64,000 nt of DNA from Burhinus oedicnemus (lineage: Eukaryota > Chordata > Aves > Charadriiformes > Burhinidae). Within the stretch, counting starts at the first letter, position 1. Each line of letters opens with the position of its first letter. The notes beneath the pieces are model-generated. The model saw nothing but the letters and a program-made list of their open reading frames with translations, did not search any database and was not told where the DNA came from. The stretch spans positions 79,355-143,354 of the forward strand of contig VFFE01007109.1 in the NCBI GenBank assembly GCA_008921705.1. Reading direction: 5' to 3'. Of the stretch, positions 44,307 through 57,300 are shown piece by piece. A program made the translations under genes and the position numbers.

Positions 44307-47300
44307 GTACAGACCCTAATTCACCTCTAAGTACTGTGCATGTGTCCGAGAGACCTGCTGTGCTCAGGTCTTTGTTATCTAGGAGCCTCTCTGTCCCAGA
44401 GGACTTTACAAGAGTCTTCTCCCTAGAAGGAGAGAGATGTTTGTGCCTTTGTGACACAGTGAATGAAAAGGCTTCTCTGCTTTCCCCTTGTTTTCTCCCG
44501 CTTGAAATATAGTCTCTGTCTACTAGTCTCCCTGAACCACTGGAGAAAGCAGTCAGGTTGAGATTCTGCAGGTTTGAGAAAATTGATAGTGATTGATAGT
44601 ATTTCAGGTTATGCTTAAGAACAATATTGAGGGGGACTGTGTGCCTGAAAAGGAGACTTATGAACACCCTTATTTAATTCAAAGTATGCAGTAAACATAG
44701 AGTGGAAAACTGCTCTGTGTTCAAAGCTCTTCCCCTTCGAGGAGGGACCACAGGACTCACTGTGTGTGGCTGAGACCTCGTGAATCCTGACAAAATCAGG
44801 AAGTCTGTGTTGGACATTTTTAAGGTGAACAAGCAGAAAAAAACACCCTAAGACATAGATCTGATCAAAGATTTTTATAAATCCATTGTGAAGATGTTTA
44901 GAAAACCAAATCAGTAATTTACTTTCCCCTTCTTTTGATACCTTGAACTATATTGATCCCTCTCTAGCTGAGATCAATGAGGTGCAATTCAAGTGGTGTC
45001 CAGGCGGTTCATCAGGCTAAATGCTGATGCAGAGCAGAGATGCCACTGGATAATTGCAGCAGAGGCTCATTTTGCACATGTTGAGGTGCTGTGGGGCTTC
45101 ACTGGTACGGTGTTGGAGGACTGGAAGCACAGGCAGGACTGTCAGTGATTTAAAATTCAGCTAAGCCTTGCCTTGTGAGGGTTTTGCCGTGTCCTTTCCC
45201 TTCATCTTTCTTCACCAACCCTCTCCTGGCTGGGTGCTCAGGGTGGATTGTGGCTCTCCAGAGGGAGCTAGTTACTTTGAAGGAGGGACTGGCAGTTGTT
45301 GTGGTGCTAGTTGAGGTCTAGCTTTCCTTAATTCTTTGAGCTATTACCCCTCAAATGCTCCAGCTTGTATGGATCTGTCACCCGTGCTGGCTGCTGATCC
45401 ATTTTCACCGTGGCTCTTCTCTGACGGGGCTGAAACTGGTGTGCAATCTCACAGCATGGGATTTCGGCTCCCATCAGTGAGTGGCTGGAGCCAAAGGAGG
45501 GCTGTGTTTGCACCTTGCTGGTGTGGGAGGAAGGGCTTCACTTCTCTGTTGCCAGTTAAATGAAAAGCAGAGTCTCGTGGTCTGACAGCTTGGCTCCTCT
45601 CCACGGTGTGGGCTCCTGGGCCAAGCCACAGTTGGTTATCCCCTGTGGGCTGGAGCGGGGCTGCAGCACTGGGCTCCAGCGGGGATGTTGGGGCTGGGGA
45701 AGATCAGTGTCACCCTTGCAAAGTGGGGCACTTCCCTCCATGTGCTTGTAGGGTGGCCTCGGTGAAGCCTGGTCACCCAAAGCGAGCCAGATCGCCACTA
45801 ATCGGCTTTCAGGGTCTTAACTCTTTCTGTGCATAAGCCTTTGCTAGCAGAGGTCTTTGTGGCCTGCCTGGGATAATACTTGCACTGAGTATCTGCCAGC
45901 ATTAAACTGAGGACCAAGCAAGGGCTGTCTGACTGCTCCCTCTGTTTGTAAATGACTGGAAGTGTACAGAGCAGTACACGCATTTCACCGTAAATAATCC
46001 AGGTGCTGAACCACTGTGTGAGCACCTGAGAAACTAAAGGGGAACTTGCCAGGGCTGATTTACCTGTCCCAGCTACACTGAGAAAATACAGAGATAGGAG
46101 ATCTAGAAGGGTGTTGAAAGCACATTCTGCTAATCACGAGGCACAGGATTTTGAGGTTTATTTTGAATCTCATTTGTATTTTAAGCAAGATGGTGAATCT
46201 TGAAATATTTTCCTTAGTGTTGTATCAGGACTTTCCGTCTTCGAGGTCATCTGAGTGAAACAACTTCCTGCATCCTGTTCTTCTTTCTCATGGTCTTTTT
46301 CTGGTGCTTTCTTTGCACCTGGTGATTTTTTGTGGCGTCTTAAGCATCCGCGGTACTTCTCTGTTCCAGTCACCTTCGAATAGGACTGAAAATCAGACCT
46401 CAGTACTGCCTGCAGGAGTCCCCAGTAAGGCTCTTGCTGTCTCCTGAAGAAGCTGCCAATTCCCCCCTCTCGCAGGAGCCGCTGGTCAGTGTGTGGGGCT
46501 GCTGGGCTGCCTGGAGCCCCCGTCCTTCCCCAGAGCCTCAGTGTGATTTGCAAGGTGACTCTCAGGGTGGGAAGATTAAAAACAAAGAGCCAAATGCTGC
46601 AGCAGTTGCCCCGCGAGCCTGTCTGGAGCCGATCAGGGTCTGGGTATGTTGTATGCTACTGATGGGGGGGACAGGCTGTCGTGAAAGGAGGGGAGGATGG
46701 GAGAGAGATGTTCAGAGATGGGTGGCATGGGTCCCTTAACATGAACTGAGCCCGCAGCCCAGGCGATGCTAACTGGCAGGAGAGGGACAGCCAGGAGGAG
46801 ACCTGGAGGTGCCCAGCCAGGATGCTGGGGAGGACATTGTTGTGGCAGCCTGCTGGGCTGGGTCCCAGGAGCTGCCAGGGCAGCGGGCAGCTCTCGGCGG
46901 CTGGTACAACCCTCTGACAGGCAAGTGCTGGCCGAGCTTATGCTGGGTTAATGCAACAGCCCTCCGGGGCTGGCATATGCCCCCACACTCCCTGCTCAGC
47001 TGCTCCAGCTTGGTCCCTTCTCAAGCACTGTTGAAGGTGGCTTTTGTGGCCGGAGCGTCTGGTCCCCTCCACCATGGCCAGCATGGGGACAGCAGCAGAG
47101 GGCAGAGCCCTCCCAGAGCACTGGAACTGCTGTGGTACTGGTGGCTGCGTTGGCTGTAGACGAGCAATGCCATGGGTGGTTGAGGTCTGGCTGTTGCAAC
47201 CTGTTTTGTAGCTCAGCTCTTTGTGGTGTGCAAGGGTTGAGGTGGCTGGTATCTTGGCAATAACCCTTGGCCAAGCCAGCCGTTCTGGGGGATGTGAAGG

Positions 47301-50300
47301 GATCGTACAGTTAAATCTGCTGGGGACAGAGGAATATGCCACGCGGGGAAGGCGGCAGCTCTTCGGATGTTTGGAAGGGAGCATGCAAGTGCTGGAAGAC
47401 TTGTGTGATAGGCACCCTCTGCGCAAACCCTGCACCCCCAGCTGTCAGCCTTGATACCCGCTCTCCTGGCTGCCGTCTGTCTGCCCCCACTGGGGTATGA
47501 GCGTCCCCTGAGCATGGGTGGGCTGCCTGGGCTTGCCGTGGCGAGTGTGACATGAACCCTTGGCAGAACCCAAGCCTGACCCAGATGTGGGGGCGCTACT
47601 GGGCTACAGGACTTGTTTGGGAGGTGGTTTTGCAGGCAGGATGTCAGGAGCTGTCTTTATCTCTACAACTCCCTTTCTGTTGATCAACACCAGTGTTTTC
47701 CACTAGGTGCATCTGTGGAAGCCTACGTTTTCCATAGTCCCTGGCAGGAGCATGCATGGATTGCAGATCCAGCCTATGGCTGTGCGCTAAGCCTGGAGGG
47801 AGGCAGCAGCTGGGGGCTCACCCAAACGGACCCCAAAGGAGAGCAGAACAAAGATATGCATTGGTGGCTCTTCATGGAGGATGGATGATGTCTGGGTCTC
47901 CAGTCCTTTGGGATTAGTTTTGCCAGGGGCACTCTCCTTCTTCCCTGCCAGCCAGACAAATGCACGCAGGGGGGCAATCTCTGTCTTCCAATATAGTGCT
48001 GTGTGTGAAGGGGATTTTTTGAGCACCAGGGGACAGCTCGAGATGGCTTTTCCCCTGTCACCCCTCTGCTGGGTTTGAGTCGGAAATGCCTGTGGGTGGG
48101 TGTAATTGCTCCTGGCTGAGGTTACAGTCTCAGGCTCACAAAACCCATGTTCCATCAGAAAATACTCTAATTGATGTGAATTAGGGGAAACCTGAGTAGC
48201 AAACTCTAACAATGTGTTTCATTTAACTCCTAAACCCAGAACATTCCTGGGTTATTTTATCCCCTAGGTTCCCCATCTTCCCCCCTCGGCTGGACTTGAC
48301 GTGGTTCCCCTTCCCTCGCAGTCGCTGCCCTGTCTTCTCCCGCATCACTGAATAGTGCAGCCTTTGTGGCAGTGAAGACGAAGCGCTAATTATCCCGCCA
48401 AGGATTTCTGTCTGCGTCCAGTGTGCAGCATTGCTCATTCCTCTTAGCTGTGATGTGCAATTCCTGTGCTGGCCCCTGCTCAGAGACCGAAGGGAAGGGA
48501 GCAGCGGGCTGCCGTGGATCCTCTGGTGTCTAATAAAGGTTGTGTTGTGTTCACCCTGCAGCCTTTGGCTCCAGAGCAGCCCTGGCGGATTACTTGCTTT
48601 TACAAAACTGCTTATCTTCACAAAGCTTGCAGGGATGACCTAGCTCCTGCCTCTCCAAGCTGAGCTGCAACTGGCAGAAGGGCTCAAAAGCTATTAGGGA
48701 GAGACTGAAAGACGGTGCAGTTGTGTACACCCAGTTTCTTTAGGAAACGCAGCTAAAAATGGCAGCACTGAAGCAAACATCTCTCCTGCAGGGCTGAGAA
48801 AGAGGTGTAGTTCATCCTGGAAAGCTGCCTAACTCCCTGTGTGGTTGTGACAGTTATTTCTAATAGGCAGGCGGGAATAGCCCCCAGTACGGGCTGTTAG
48901 TAGCACAGGCATGCCTGGGCTTTTGTGGCATTGGCAGTGATTAAATACATTTCCTGCTTGCAGTGGATGCTGGGTGTGACTGAGGGTGGAGCTCAGGCAC
49001 TTCAAAATGCGGGTTTAATTTCCCCATGCTCTCAAGAGGGTCAAAGTCGCTGGAAAAGCCAGAGAAGAGTGCCAAGGCTTAAATAGATGCTAATATCCTT
49101 GGCTCTGCTGCTAATGTATTAAGTACATGTGGGCAAGTTATTTTGCTTCTTGGTGCATTAGTTTCCTCCTGTGTATTAAACACAGTTAATGAATCGGGCC
49201 TGTCTCGCAGACAGCACTGAAATCTGCAGATGGAGCGTGCCATGACAAGGGTCGTGTGCTTATATCGGTGCTGTTAACTGGATCTGTGAAGCAGGGGTCA
49301 GCTCCCCAGGCTCCCAGCCACCTCCTGGCAGGATCCTTCCTACCCTCCACGGGAGAGCATCCATCCCTGGGGCAAGAGCTACCCCATTCCCCCAGTGTGC
49401 TGGCTAATTACAGAGAAGGGCACTCCTGAAACACCATAAGGAGTGCCCTGCTTGTAATATGAGCAAGTAAAGCTGCAGGAAGCAATCTTCTGGCAGATAT
49501 ATTAATTAATGCCCTAGCCAGACAAACCCCCACTGTAGCTCCGCTGGCTCCTCTCAGCGTACGCAGCTTTGGGTGCTGGTCTAGGTTGTACCTACAAATA
49601 AGGCAGGCAGCTTGGGGCAGGGGGGGAGGATTTTCTTTAAAAGCGTGGGGAATGGGGGCCTTGGGGACTGGGGAAGGATGCTTATGGTATTGTGGCATTC
49701 CTAAGAAGGATCTGGTGCTGCGCCCCCAAATCTCCCATGGGGAACGACCCACAGTCAGTGCTTTGTAGGATCAGGAGGTGTAACTGAGAGACCAGAACCT
49801 GGGCAGGGCCTTTCCTCTCTCCTCCTTCGCATCTTTCAGCTTTGTCCATAGGCACACCCAGGAGCTCCTTGGGTGCTGAGGAGGGGGCTCTGCTCAGTGC
49901 TGGTTCTGCTGGGCCCGTTGTGACTTGTCCTGCAGCCCTCTGTTAGCCGGCTTGGTTCTGTGTCCCGGTGCTCTTCCCCACTGGGAGCAGGGGAATCTCC
50001 TCTGTTTGGTGACAGAACAAAACCACAGGTCCCTGTGGCTGCAGGCAGCGCACCAAAAGGTCCTCCTTTAAAGGGATTCAGTCTGGGTTTTGGCATCTTC
50101 TTGAGAAGAAAGGTAGAGTAAAAACTGCTGTGTGGTCATTAGCGTCGTCGTACACTCGGTTAGCTCTGGGAGAGGGGTTAGACTTTTGGGTGTTGTGGTA
50201 GCACTTGGTGTTAATGTGAGGCAGGGCTGGATGCAGCCCTGATCTGGGAGAAGAAGTGTTGGCTATTGTCCAGAGGGCTACAAAGATGCCATGATACAGG

Positions 50301-53300
50301 AATGTGTGGCCTGCTGGCTGGTGTGCCGGGAGAGAGGAAGGAAGAAAGGGCCGTATCGGGTGGAGAGGGCGAGTTGCTACAGACTTCCCCACTTCTGCTC
50401 CGTTAGGATATTGTGTACACGAGGCTTAGGTGATGTTCAGCTCAAACCTGGCCACTCAGTGTTTGAAATGGCAGCAGCCATGGACGCCACGCTTCCTCTC
50501 TGGTCTTGTGCTTTGGTGTCTCACTGGTGTTGCAGTATCTTGAAATTCTAGAGAAGTGAGTGCTTTTGTCATGCTGAAATATCAGTCTGCCTCATCTGCC
50601 CCCTCTAGTAGATTGCCTGGGAACTGGTGATGGGAAAACTTATCGGGATCTTCTTGCTGAATCTTTGAGGACAGTGTCTTATTTTGTGTCCCTTTCTTCA
50701 CAACCTGGTGACCCCTGTTGCACTCAGTCATCTTCAGCATACAGAGCAGCCGGAGAGCAGGAGCTGCAGGAATGGTAGGACAAAATTGGACCAGAGAGGA
50801 GGAATCTATACCAGGAAGCGTGCAGAGAATTCAGGCATTGACTTTCAGGTGTTGCAAACACAGCCTGAACGTTTGGCTAGGAGTCAAAGGCACTGACTGG
50901 TTAGAAATCTCATCTGTGGGCAGCAGGAGGAGGTGGCTCAGTGGATCCCCCTTATCTCTCCGCACTGCAGTGCTTGCTCTTGCACTGATGCTCTCCAGAT
51001 CTCCATTACCCAAGACCCCCACCAGCCTGCCGGCATCAAGTTTTCTCCTAACTGAGCCTGGCTTGAGTAAATCAGCACGACCTCACCCCAGCCTGGCTCC
51101 GGTGCTCCTCCAAGAAGCCAGTGCTGGTATGGCAATCCTATAGCTTGAGGCTGAGCTCATGGACTAAATACGTCTATTCGTGCTGCTTGCGAGCTTGCTC
51201 TTGAAGTCGAGGCACAGCCCGTGTTATACTACAATAGCAATATCCTTCCTTGTTACCTCTTCCCCTTGCTCCTCCAAAAACACCCCACTTCAGACCTGGG
51301 GTAGGCTCAGAGTAAGCATTTCTGCACCTTTTTTGGTGTGGCAACACTTCCTCCCACGCACTGTAGCTGCAAATCTACCCAGGCAGCGTTGTAGCAGAGG
51401 TGTGGATTTCCCTTGATTTCATCAGCCTTAGGTCTGGGCTTTCTGCAGATGTAAAAGAAATCACAGTGCGTGGCAGCCCCACTGCTACGCTCACAGGGTG
51501 TCGAGCGGATGGGTCAGCACATCCCACGACGTTGTTGGCTAAGATGGGGCTAACTGAATGTTAGCCCGTGTGAAATAAGTAGTGTTTGGTTTCTCCATCA
51601 TCACATTAGTTGGTTTAAAGCCTCCAGCAGTCAAAGCTGACACACTTTGCCTTTGCACCAGGAGTGCAGCTGATCAGCCAGTGTTTCCTGGCTGATGGAT
51701 AGTAATTTATCTGCAGTGCACTCACAGCTTCCAAAACTTGATTGCTTGCAAATGCACCAATTGCTTATCCATTTCCCTCTACAAATCTCAAGGGCTCTTC
51801 TCACTTCATAGAAGCTCTGGCTGCTGGGTGACTTGGACTTGAGCCTTGCAATGCAGGAAAGAAGAGTGAAGAATTTCTCTGCTGGTCTTCTTGAAGTGTG
51901 GTTACCAGTGATCTCCTTCCCAGAGCAGCTGTGGGTTTGCCTTCTTCAACTTCAGGTGTAATGGCCCAGTGCTCCATTCCTTTGGAAGGATCCCCCACTG
52001 CCCATCTGCTCTCCTGGCAGAACAGAAAGTTCAGCTTTGTGCTCTATTGTACTTTTACCTTCCATGGGGAAGCGAAAGCACCCAAGGTAGCTGCTGTGCT
52101 TCACGGTGTGACGATGAACCGCAAGCTTTTCAGTATCAGTCACATGCAGGGACACAGACTGGGGTGGAGGGGTGCCCAGGCACTGTGTTGTCTTCTTGGC
52201 TGTTCATTTGGAGGAGGGGAGGTCCAATGCCTCTCTGATTTTTGGGAGCAGGTCTTAAGTTCCTTTTCATGATCTGGTCCTCAAATACCCTCCTCGTCTG
52301 CAGCTGGAGAGGGAGCAGCCCTGCTACTAGCCTGAAGAGGATCATAGGAGGAGAAATGAAACAAAGGGATGAGACAGAGAAGGAGGAGCGAAATCCCTGA
52401 GAAAAAGCTGTGATGAAGAGCCTGAATCAGGAAAGAAAAAAAAAAGTCATGAAGAGGAGTGACGGCATCTGATTCAAAGCCCTTTGAAATTGAGGGGAGG
52501 ATTTCCACTGTATTCGGTGGGTTTGAATTGGGCTGTAGTGAGAACAATCTGTTGCATCACTTGAAGACTGTTGCAAAATTCGGGGCAGCAGAGGGGAAAA
52601 CACAGTCTTTGAAAGAGACAGAGAGGAAACCTCTGTGGTCTGGAGAGCTTTTTAGGTGTCTGGAAGAGCTGGTCTCGCTTTGGCCAGGCTGTCAGCCCAG
52701 CACCAAGCCCTGGGCCCTGCCCAGGGGGTTCTTCAGGGAGCTCAGCTATTTCTAACTGCAGCAGGTAGGAGAGGAGGGAGGTGGGGATGCCTCCCTGTCC
52801 TGAGGGTGGAAGACAGCCATGTGTCACTCACAGATCTTTTCAGCTCTGGTCATTGTCGTGGAAATGTGGACAAAGATTTTAGCAAGGCTGAAGAGAGGGA
52901 CTGCTGTCTGTGATGCTATTTTGGGCACAGTGGCAGCTTTTGCATCCCAGCTGGAGAGAATTAGGTTCCCTCCTTAGATAGTGGATGGCATTTGGACACT
53001 TGACCGCCTTAGTCTGCTCTGTGAATTCCTAAGAAGCTGGCCAGGTTTGATAGTTTGTGTGTTTTGGGGAGACCTTTGAAACGGTTGTCTGAATGCACTG
53101 TGTATGAACTGCAGCTGATGCGCATGAGCCTGCATCTGTCACAGGCACATGTGCCACCTGAGACAAAGGGTGGCTTCTCTGTGCCAGCATGTTGGATTTC
53201 AAGTGTTCCTGCTTTGCTTGTGTGGCTGCAGCTTGCTTTCTCCTCTAGTGACCCCCTCATCAGCTTTCATGCTGCTGCTCACCCTTTCCTTCCTAACTCC

Positions 53301-54291
53301 TGCGTCAGCTGAATGCGTGACCCTGGCTGCCCATGTATCCCAAACTAGCTTGAGGTGCAGCTGCCAGTGCTGGGAAGCACTGCCAAAACAAGTAGGTTAG
53401 GAACCTGAAGCGGAGATGTTTGGTGTCCAAATTCTCTTGATTTCCAAAGGAAGGTGGTTTGCAAACTCTTTTAAGTCTCTTTCAACCTTCCCTCCCTTGT
53501 TCCCACACCTTGCAGTAACACTGTGAATGCGCAGGGAGAGTCAATACTTGATTCTGTTCAACCCAGGGCTGCAGCTGTGTGTGCTCAAGTGCTTTTCTCG
53601 GCCTTTCTCTGCCTCAGTTTCCCTGTCTGGAAAGCGGTGGGGGGTGATAATGCTTGGTTCCTTTGATCTCTACAGCTGCAACTTCTCCTACAGCAGAGGG
53701 GTTCATGCTTTGGTGAGAAGGGTTTCTCTGGCTGGAGACCAAGTCACCTGGAAGGTTTAAGATGAACTTTGCTGCATGCCGGTGGTTCCTGGCTCCATGC
53801 TCATGCCATGGACCTGCTGGTGCAGCGGCCTTTCATAGCACAGGTCGGCTGCTCATGGGAAGCTGTGTGGTGGAGCAGCAAGAGTGGGAATTCCCCATGG
53901 AATCAGAGCAAGGTGGGCAGGGGGTCGACAACAAGGTCCACCAACAGACCCCAGCAAGAGAATAGGATGGGTCGGGCCCAGCATCCAGCCAGGATGAGAT
54001 GGGGCTGGAGACAGCTACCTACAGCATAGGTCTGAGATCCACCTTGGAGCTAAGTAAGCCTGCTAGATAGCTCTGGCAAGGACTGGGCTCCTTAAATATA
54101 GCTGCTGGACCAGCAGGCAAAGGGTTCATGGGTGGGGGTCCCAGGTGGGGCTCATCTGAGCAATTAATCCCTGTTAACATATCCAGGGCCCTGGCACTCA
54201 GTAGGGAACAGTGCACTGCTGGATTGTCTCTGTTTTGTTAGTTACTGCTCTGTACTGTTGAACTTGTCCCTTTTTCTTTTTTTCTCTCCAG
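44307..54291 (+). other. DTX2: DTX2 intron 3 (possible extra linker exon not found)
   Basis: A 10-kb interval. Exon 3 (phase 2) joins exon 4 directly in frame (AG+C = Ser), but mammalian DTX2 has about 40 further Ser/Gly/Pro-rich residues here, in part an alternatively used in-frame exon. I found no convincing counterpart; such a low-complexity exon would be hard to see. No mobile element recognised. Confidence 0.6.
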
Positions 54292-54350
54292 CGCCCCAAA
54301 CCTGCCAGTCAAGATGCCCAAACCCAGCAAGATGAACCAGGCCCTGGCAG
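54292..54350 (+). CDS. DTX2: DTX2 exon 4: conserved MPKPSK linker
   Basis: A 59-nt exon between a long pyrimidine tract with CTCTCCAG and CTGGCAG/GTAAGG. Reads APNLPVKMPKPSKMNQALA between split codons, matching VPMQMPKPSRVQQALAG of mammalian DTX2. Phase 2 in, phase 1 out. Confidence 0.9.
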
Positions 54351-57300
54351 GTAAGGATCCTGCTCTGCTTTACCTGCTCTGTCTCTAGGGTTACGTGAGC
54401 AAGTGGTTCACTTTTCTGTGGCACTTGCTTTCCTGTGTTAATTTTCAGGAAATCTGAAATGTCATTGTCATTTAGGGTTTTAGGCCCAAAGACTTTTCAG
54501 AAAGGTAAAGAGGGCAAATTTGGGGGAGAATGGGATGGTCAACCCTTTAGTAGCTTTTTCTCATCAGTGTGTGGGTCCTGAGGCTCTCAAAACGAGCGGG
54601 TTTGTTTGAGGGTTGGGTATTCATCTTTTCCCGTAGGTGCAGATGAGCCAGTAGCTGGGGGGAAACACACGGATCAAGCTCAGTGCTAGCCGTCACTTGC
54701 TGCTTTTTTTTAAAGTCAAGGGGGAAGAGTGGTGTGAGATGGTGTGTGGTTTTTAATGTGATTTTTTTAATGTGGTTTTATTACAAAATCTCAGGTGGTC
54801 TTTAGCTTAAAAAATAATTGGGGTGCCTTGTATTAGGAAAAGGAGGGGACAGAAGTTGAATCAGACATTGTCTCCTGTGGCAGCAGAATACAAGTTTGCT
54901 TGTTATCATCCGAACCTGTGAATACAATGCTAAATATACCTGAGGACTGTGTCTGGGAGGGATGAAAGTGCCAGTTTTCAATGCTCCTTTTCAGAGTAGA
55001 TTTGCCTGTTAAACATGAAATGGCGTTGCCTTGAAAACGACAACTCGTGCTTGCAGCTTTCAGTGGAAGCGTTTCCATGCCAAAAACCGTCGGCGCGTTT
55101 GCTCTGTTTTGACTCAGCCAGTGCCAAACTGCGGGACCCTGGTGTGGTGGTGCTTGGGGAGATGGGTGTTCTGCCGAGAGCAGATGTCTTCTCCGTACTG
55201 ACACCAACTTTGCACTTGAAATTGTATCGCAACGTGGTAACCCAGGGGTAGATGAGTGGAAAAGACCTGATGTATGGTATTTTCTGGGGTTTTCTGTACC
55301 TGTTTCAGACGCTACAGAATATCTATTAACCCTTTCCTTCCTCCGGCTCTTGTCCATGCATGGTCTGTTGAGGTTATTAGCTCCTTGGACACTGAACTTT
55401 GCTCCTGAGCAAGTGGAGACAGTTACGTTCTTGCTCTTAGAGAAAGTGGTTACCACACTATTCCAGGAAAGGTGATGGTGCTTGGTCTCCTCCCAGGCAC
55501 CAGGCTTTACCCTGCCTAAAAATGATCCCCAGGATTGATGTTTGCAGTTGTCTGGTGTTATCACCATCGTGAAAACTGTGTCTTGCATGTCTCTATAGCC
55601 AAATGGGCACTGCGTGAAGACTGAGTGTCCTCTGACAGTGTGTAGCCCATCTGTCTCCCCATTAGCAAATCAGTCTTTGTGGAAATGAGGTGTAAAGTCA
55701 AGCTCAGACCTCGTCTGGGTGGATGACCTGAGCGGAAGAGCTCCCCTCGCTTATAAAAGCTCTGAATTTCATCCCCTGGCTATTAGCGCTGACTGTGTAA
55801 TTAGGTACTTAATCACGTAAAGGTAAATACAGCAAAGAACTGAAGAGCCCGGGTGAATCCAGGCTGTGCTAATGTTGTTAACTGTGATCTTGTTCTACAT
55901 GCGCAAGTTGTCCACTGTTAAAGTGGAAGAGGTGAATACACACGGTCCATTTATGCCTTGTAGTGCCACGTTTAGATGAAAAAGGCTGCAGGAGAGCTCA
56001 GCATAGTAAGCCGTTTACCACCATTTAATAAAATAAAATGAGAAGGTTAAGCTTGTAATTGCTATCTCTGTTGTCGGAGGCTGGGCGTGCAAAAGAGGGA
56101 ATAATTATTCATTTTAATAATCTTTAGCTCTCCAAGAGGCACACAGAGCTGGAGGGGAGTGCAGAGCTGTGTGGGCTGGGCTGAGTGTGGTCAGCACAGA
56201 AGAAACTCCCCGGGGCCCGCATCTCCTTCAGATCCAGGTCTTCATAGGATACAGCTTTGATCGGCGCTGTGCTGCCTTCTGCCAAGTGTGACAGACCTCA
56301 GAGGTGCAAGGGAGGAGAAAAATCTGAATTTGAGTCTGTCCTTAAAATCACATAGAAGCAGAGGAAAGATCTGGACAAGTTAATTAGCAAGCGAGAGGAA
56401 ATAAATCTCTGGGAAAGTTTCTGGTAAAAAGCAAGCAGCCGAGTTCTGGTAAAAAGGCCAAATTTTATCGAAACGATAATTGGCTGGGTCTTTAGGGACA
56501 CCTTCCCCTCTGTGCTCTGTTTCTAGAACCTCTTCTGGGAAGTGGTATTTTGTTCATATTTAAAATCCTGCAGATGGTGTTTGAGTTAGTTATTATTCAG
56601 GTTATTCTCTAACACACAGCCCGGGCCCCTTTTGTTCCTCCAGTCCCTGCTGTACGACTGCTTCCTTCAGCGTCGGCGGTGGAAAGGCAGGGGACCCAAG
56701 GGCTCTGTGACATGGGGGAGAGGGCAGTCTCAGATGGGAACTGAAGAAGGCTTTATTCTGGGAAGCATGTCCAGAAGTCTCCATCCCGAGGTGCCTCTCG
56801 GCAGCTTTGGCTCTGGTTTGAAGCAGGAGACGTAAAACCCCTGAGTCTTGTAGTGTGATCTCAAGAAATGCTGCAGGTGCATCTCGTGGATGCAGAGGGA
56901 ACTTTTGGTGGAGAAACAGGAGATGGGGGATTCTGCAGGTCTGAAGGAGAAGCTGGGTTTCGTTTGTGTGATGAGCGCCTGGGAATTTGAGTGAGGGATT
57001 TGTAACACTGTCAGCCCTGTGCTTTCTAAAAGCATCACTTGGGCTCCCAGAAATCATGAAGCTGACTTAAAAACCGTGTTTTGTACAAAAAAAGAATAAT
57101 TTCTTTTTCCTTGCTTTCTGCTATTTTAATACTTGAGGGTGCATGTAGAAACTTCTCTCTTAAGCTTTTTCTTTCCCCCTGAGTGTCTGGTTAGTATGGT
57201 GAAATGCCAGAGCAGAGGTCTAAGCAAACTGTTGAACCACCGTGTTGGTGTTTAAGGATCAGCTGGACTAACATCTCTTGGGAATAATGGAGTTTAGCTG

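Noticed and set aside
47613..47888. A 91-codon frame that looks protein-like (WQEHAWIADPAYG)
   Set aside because: It lies in DTX2 intron 3, has no acceptor or donor consistent with DTX2 phases and matches nothing I know.
51934..51965. Possible missing DTX2 linker exon (GLPSSTSG-like reading)
   Set aside because: The apparent splice sites give 32 nt, which does not fit the phase 2 ends required between exons 3 and 4.
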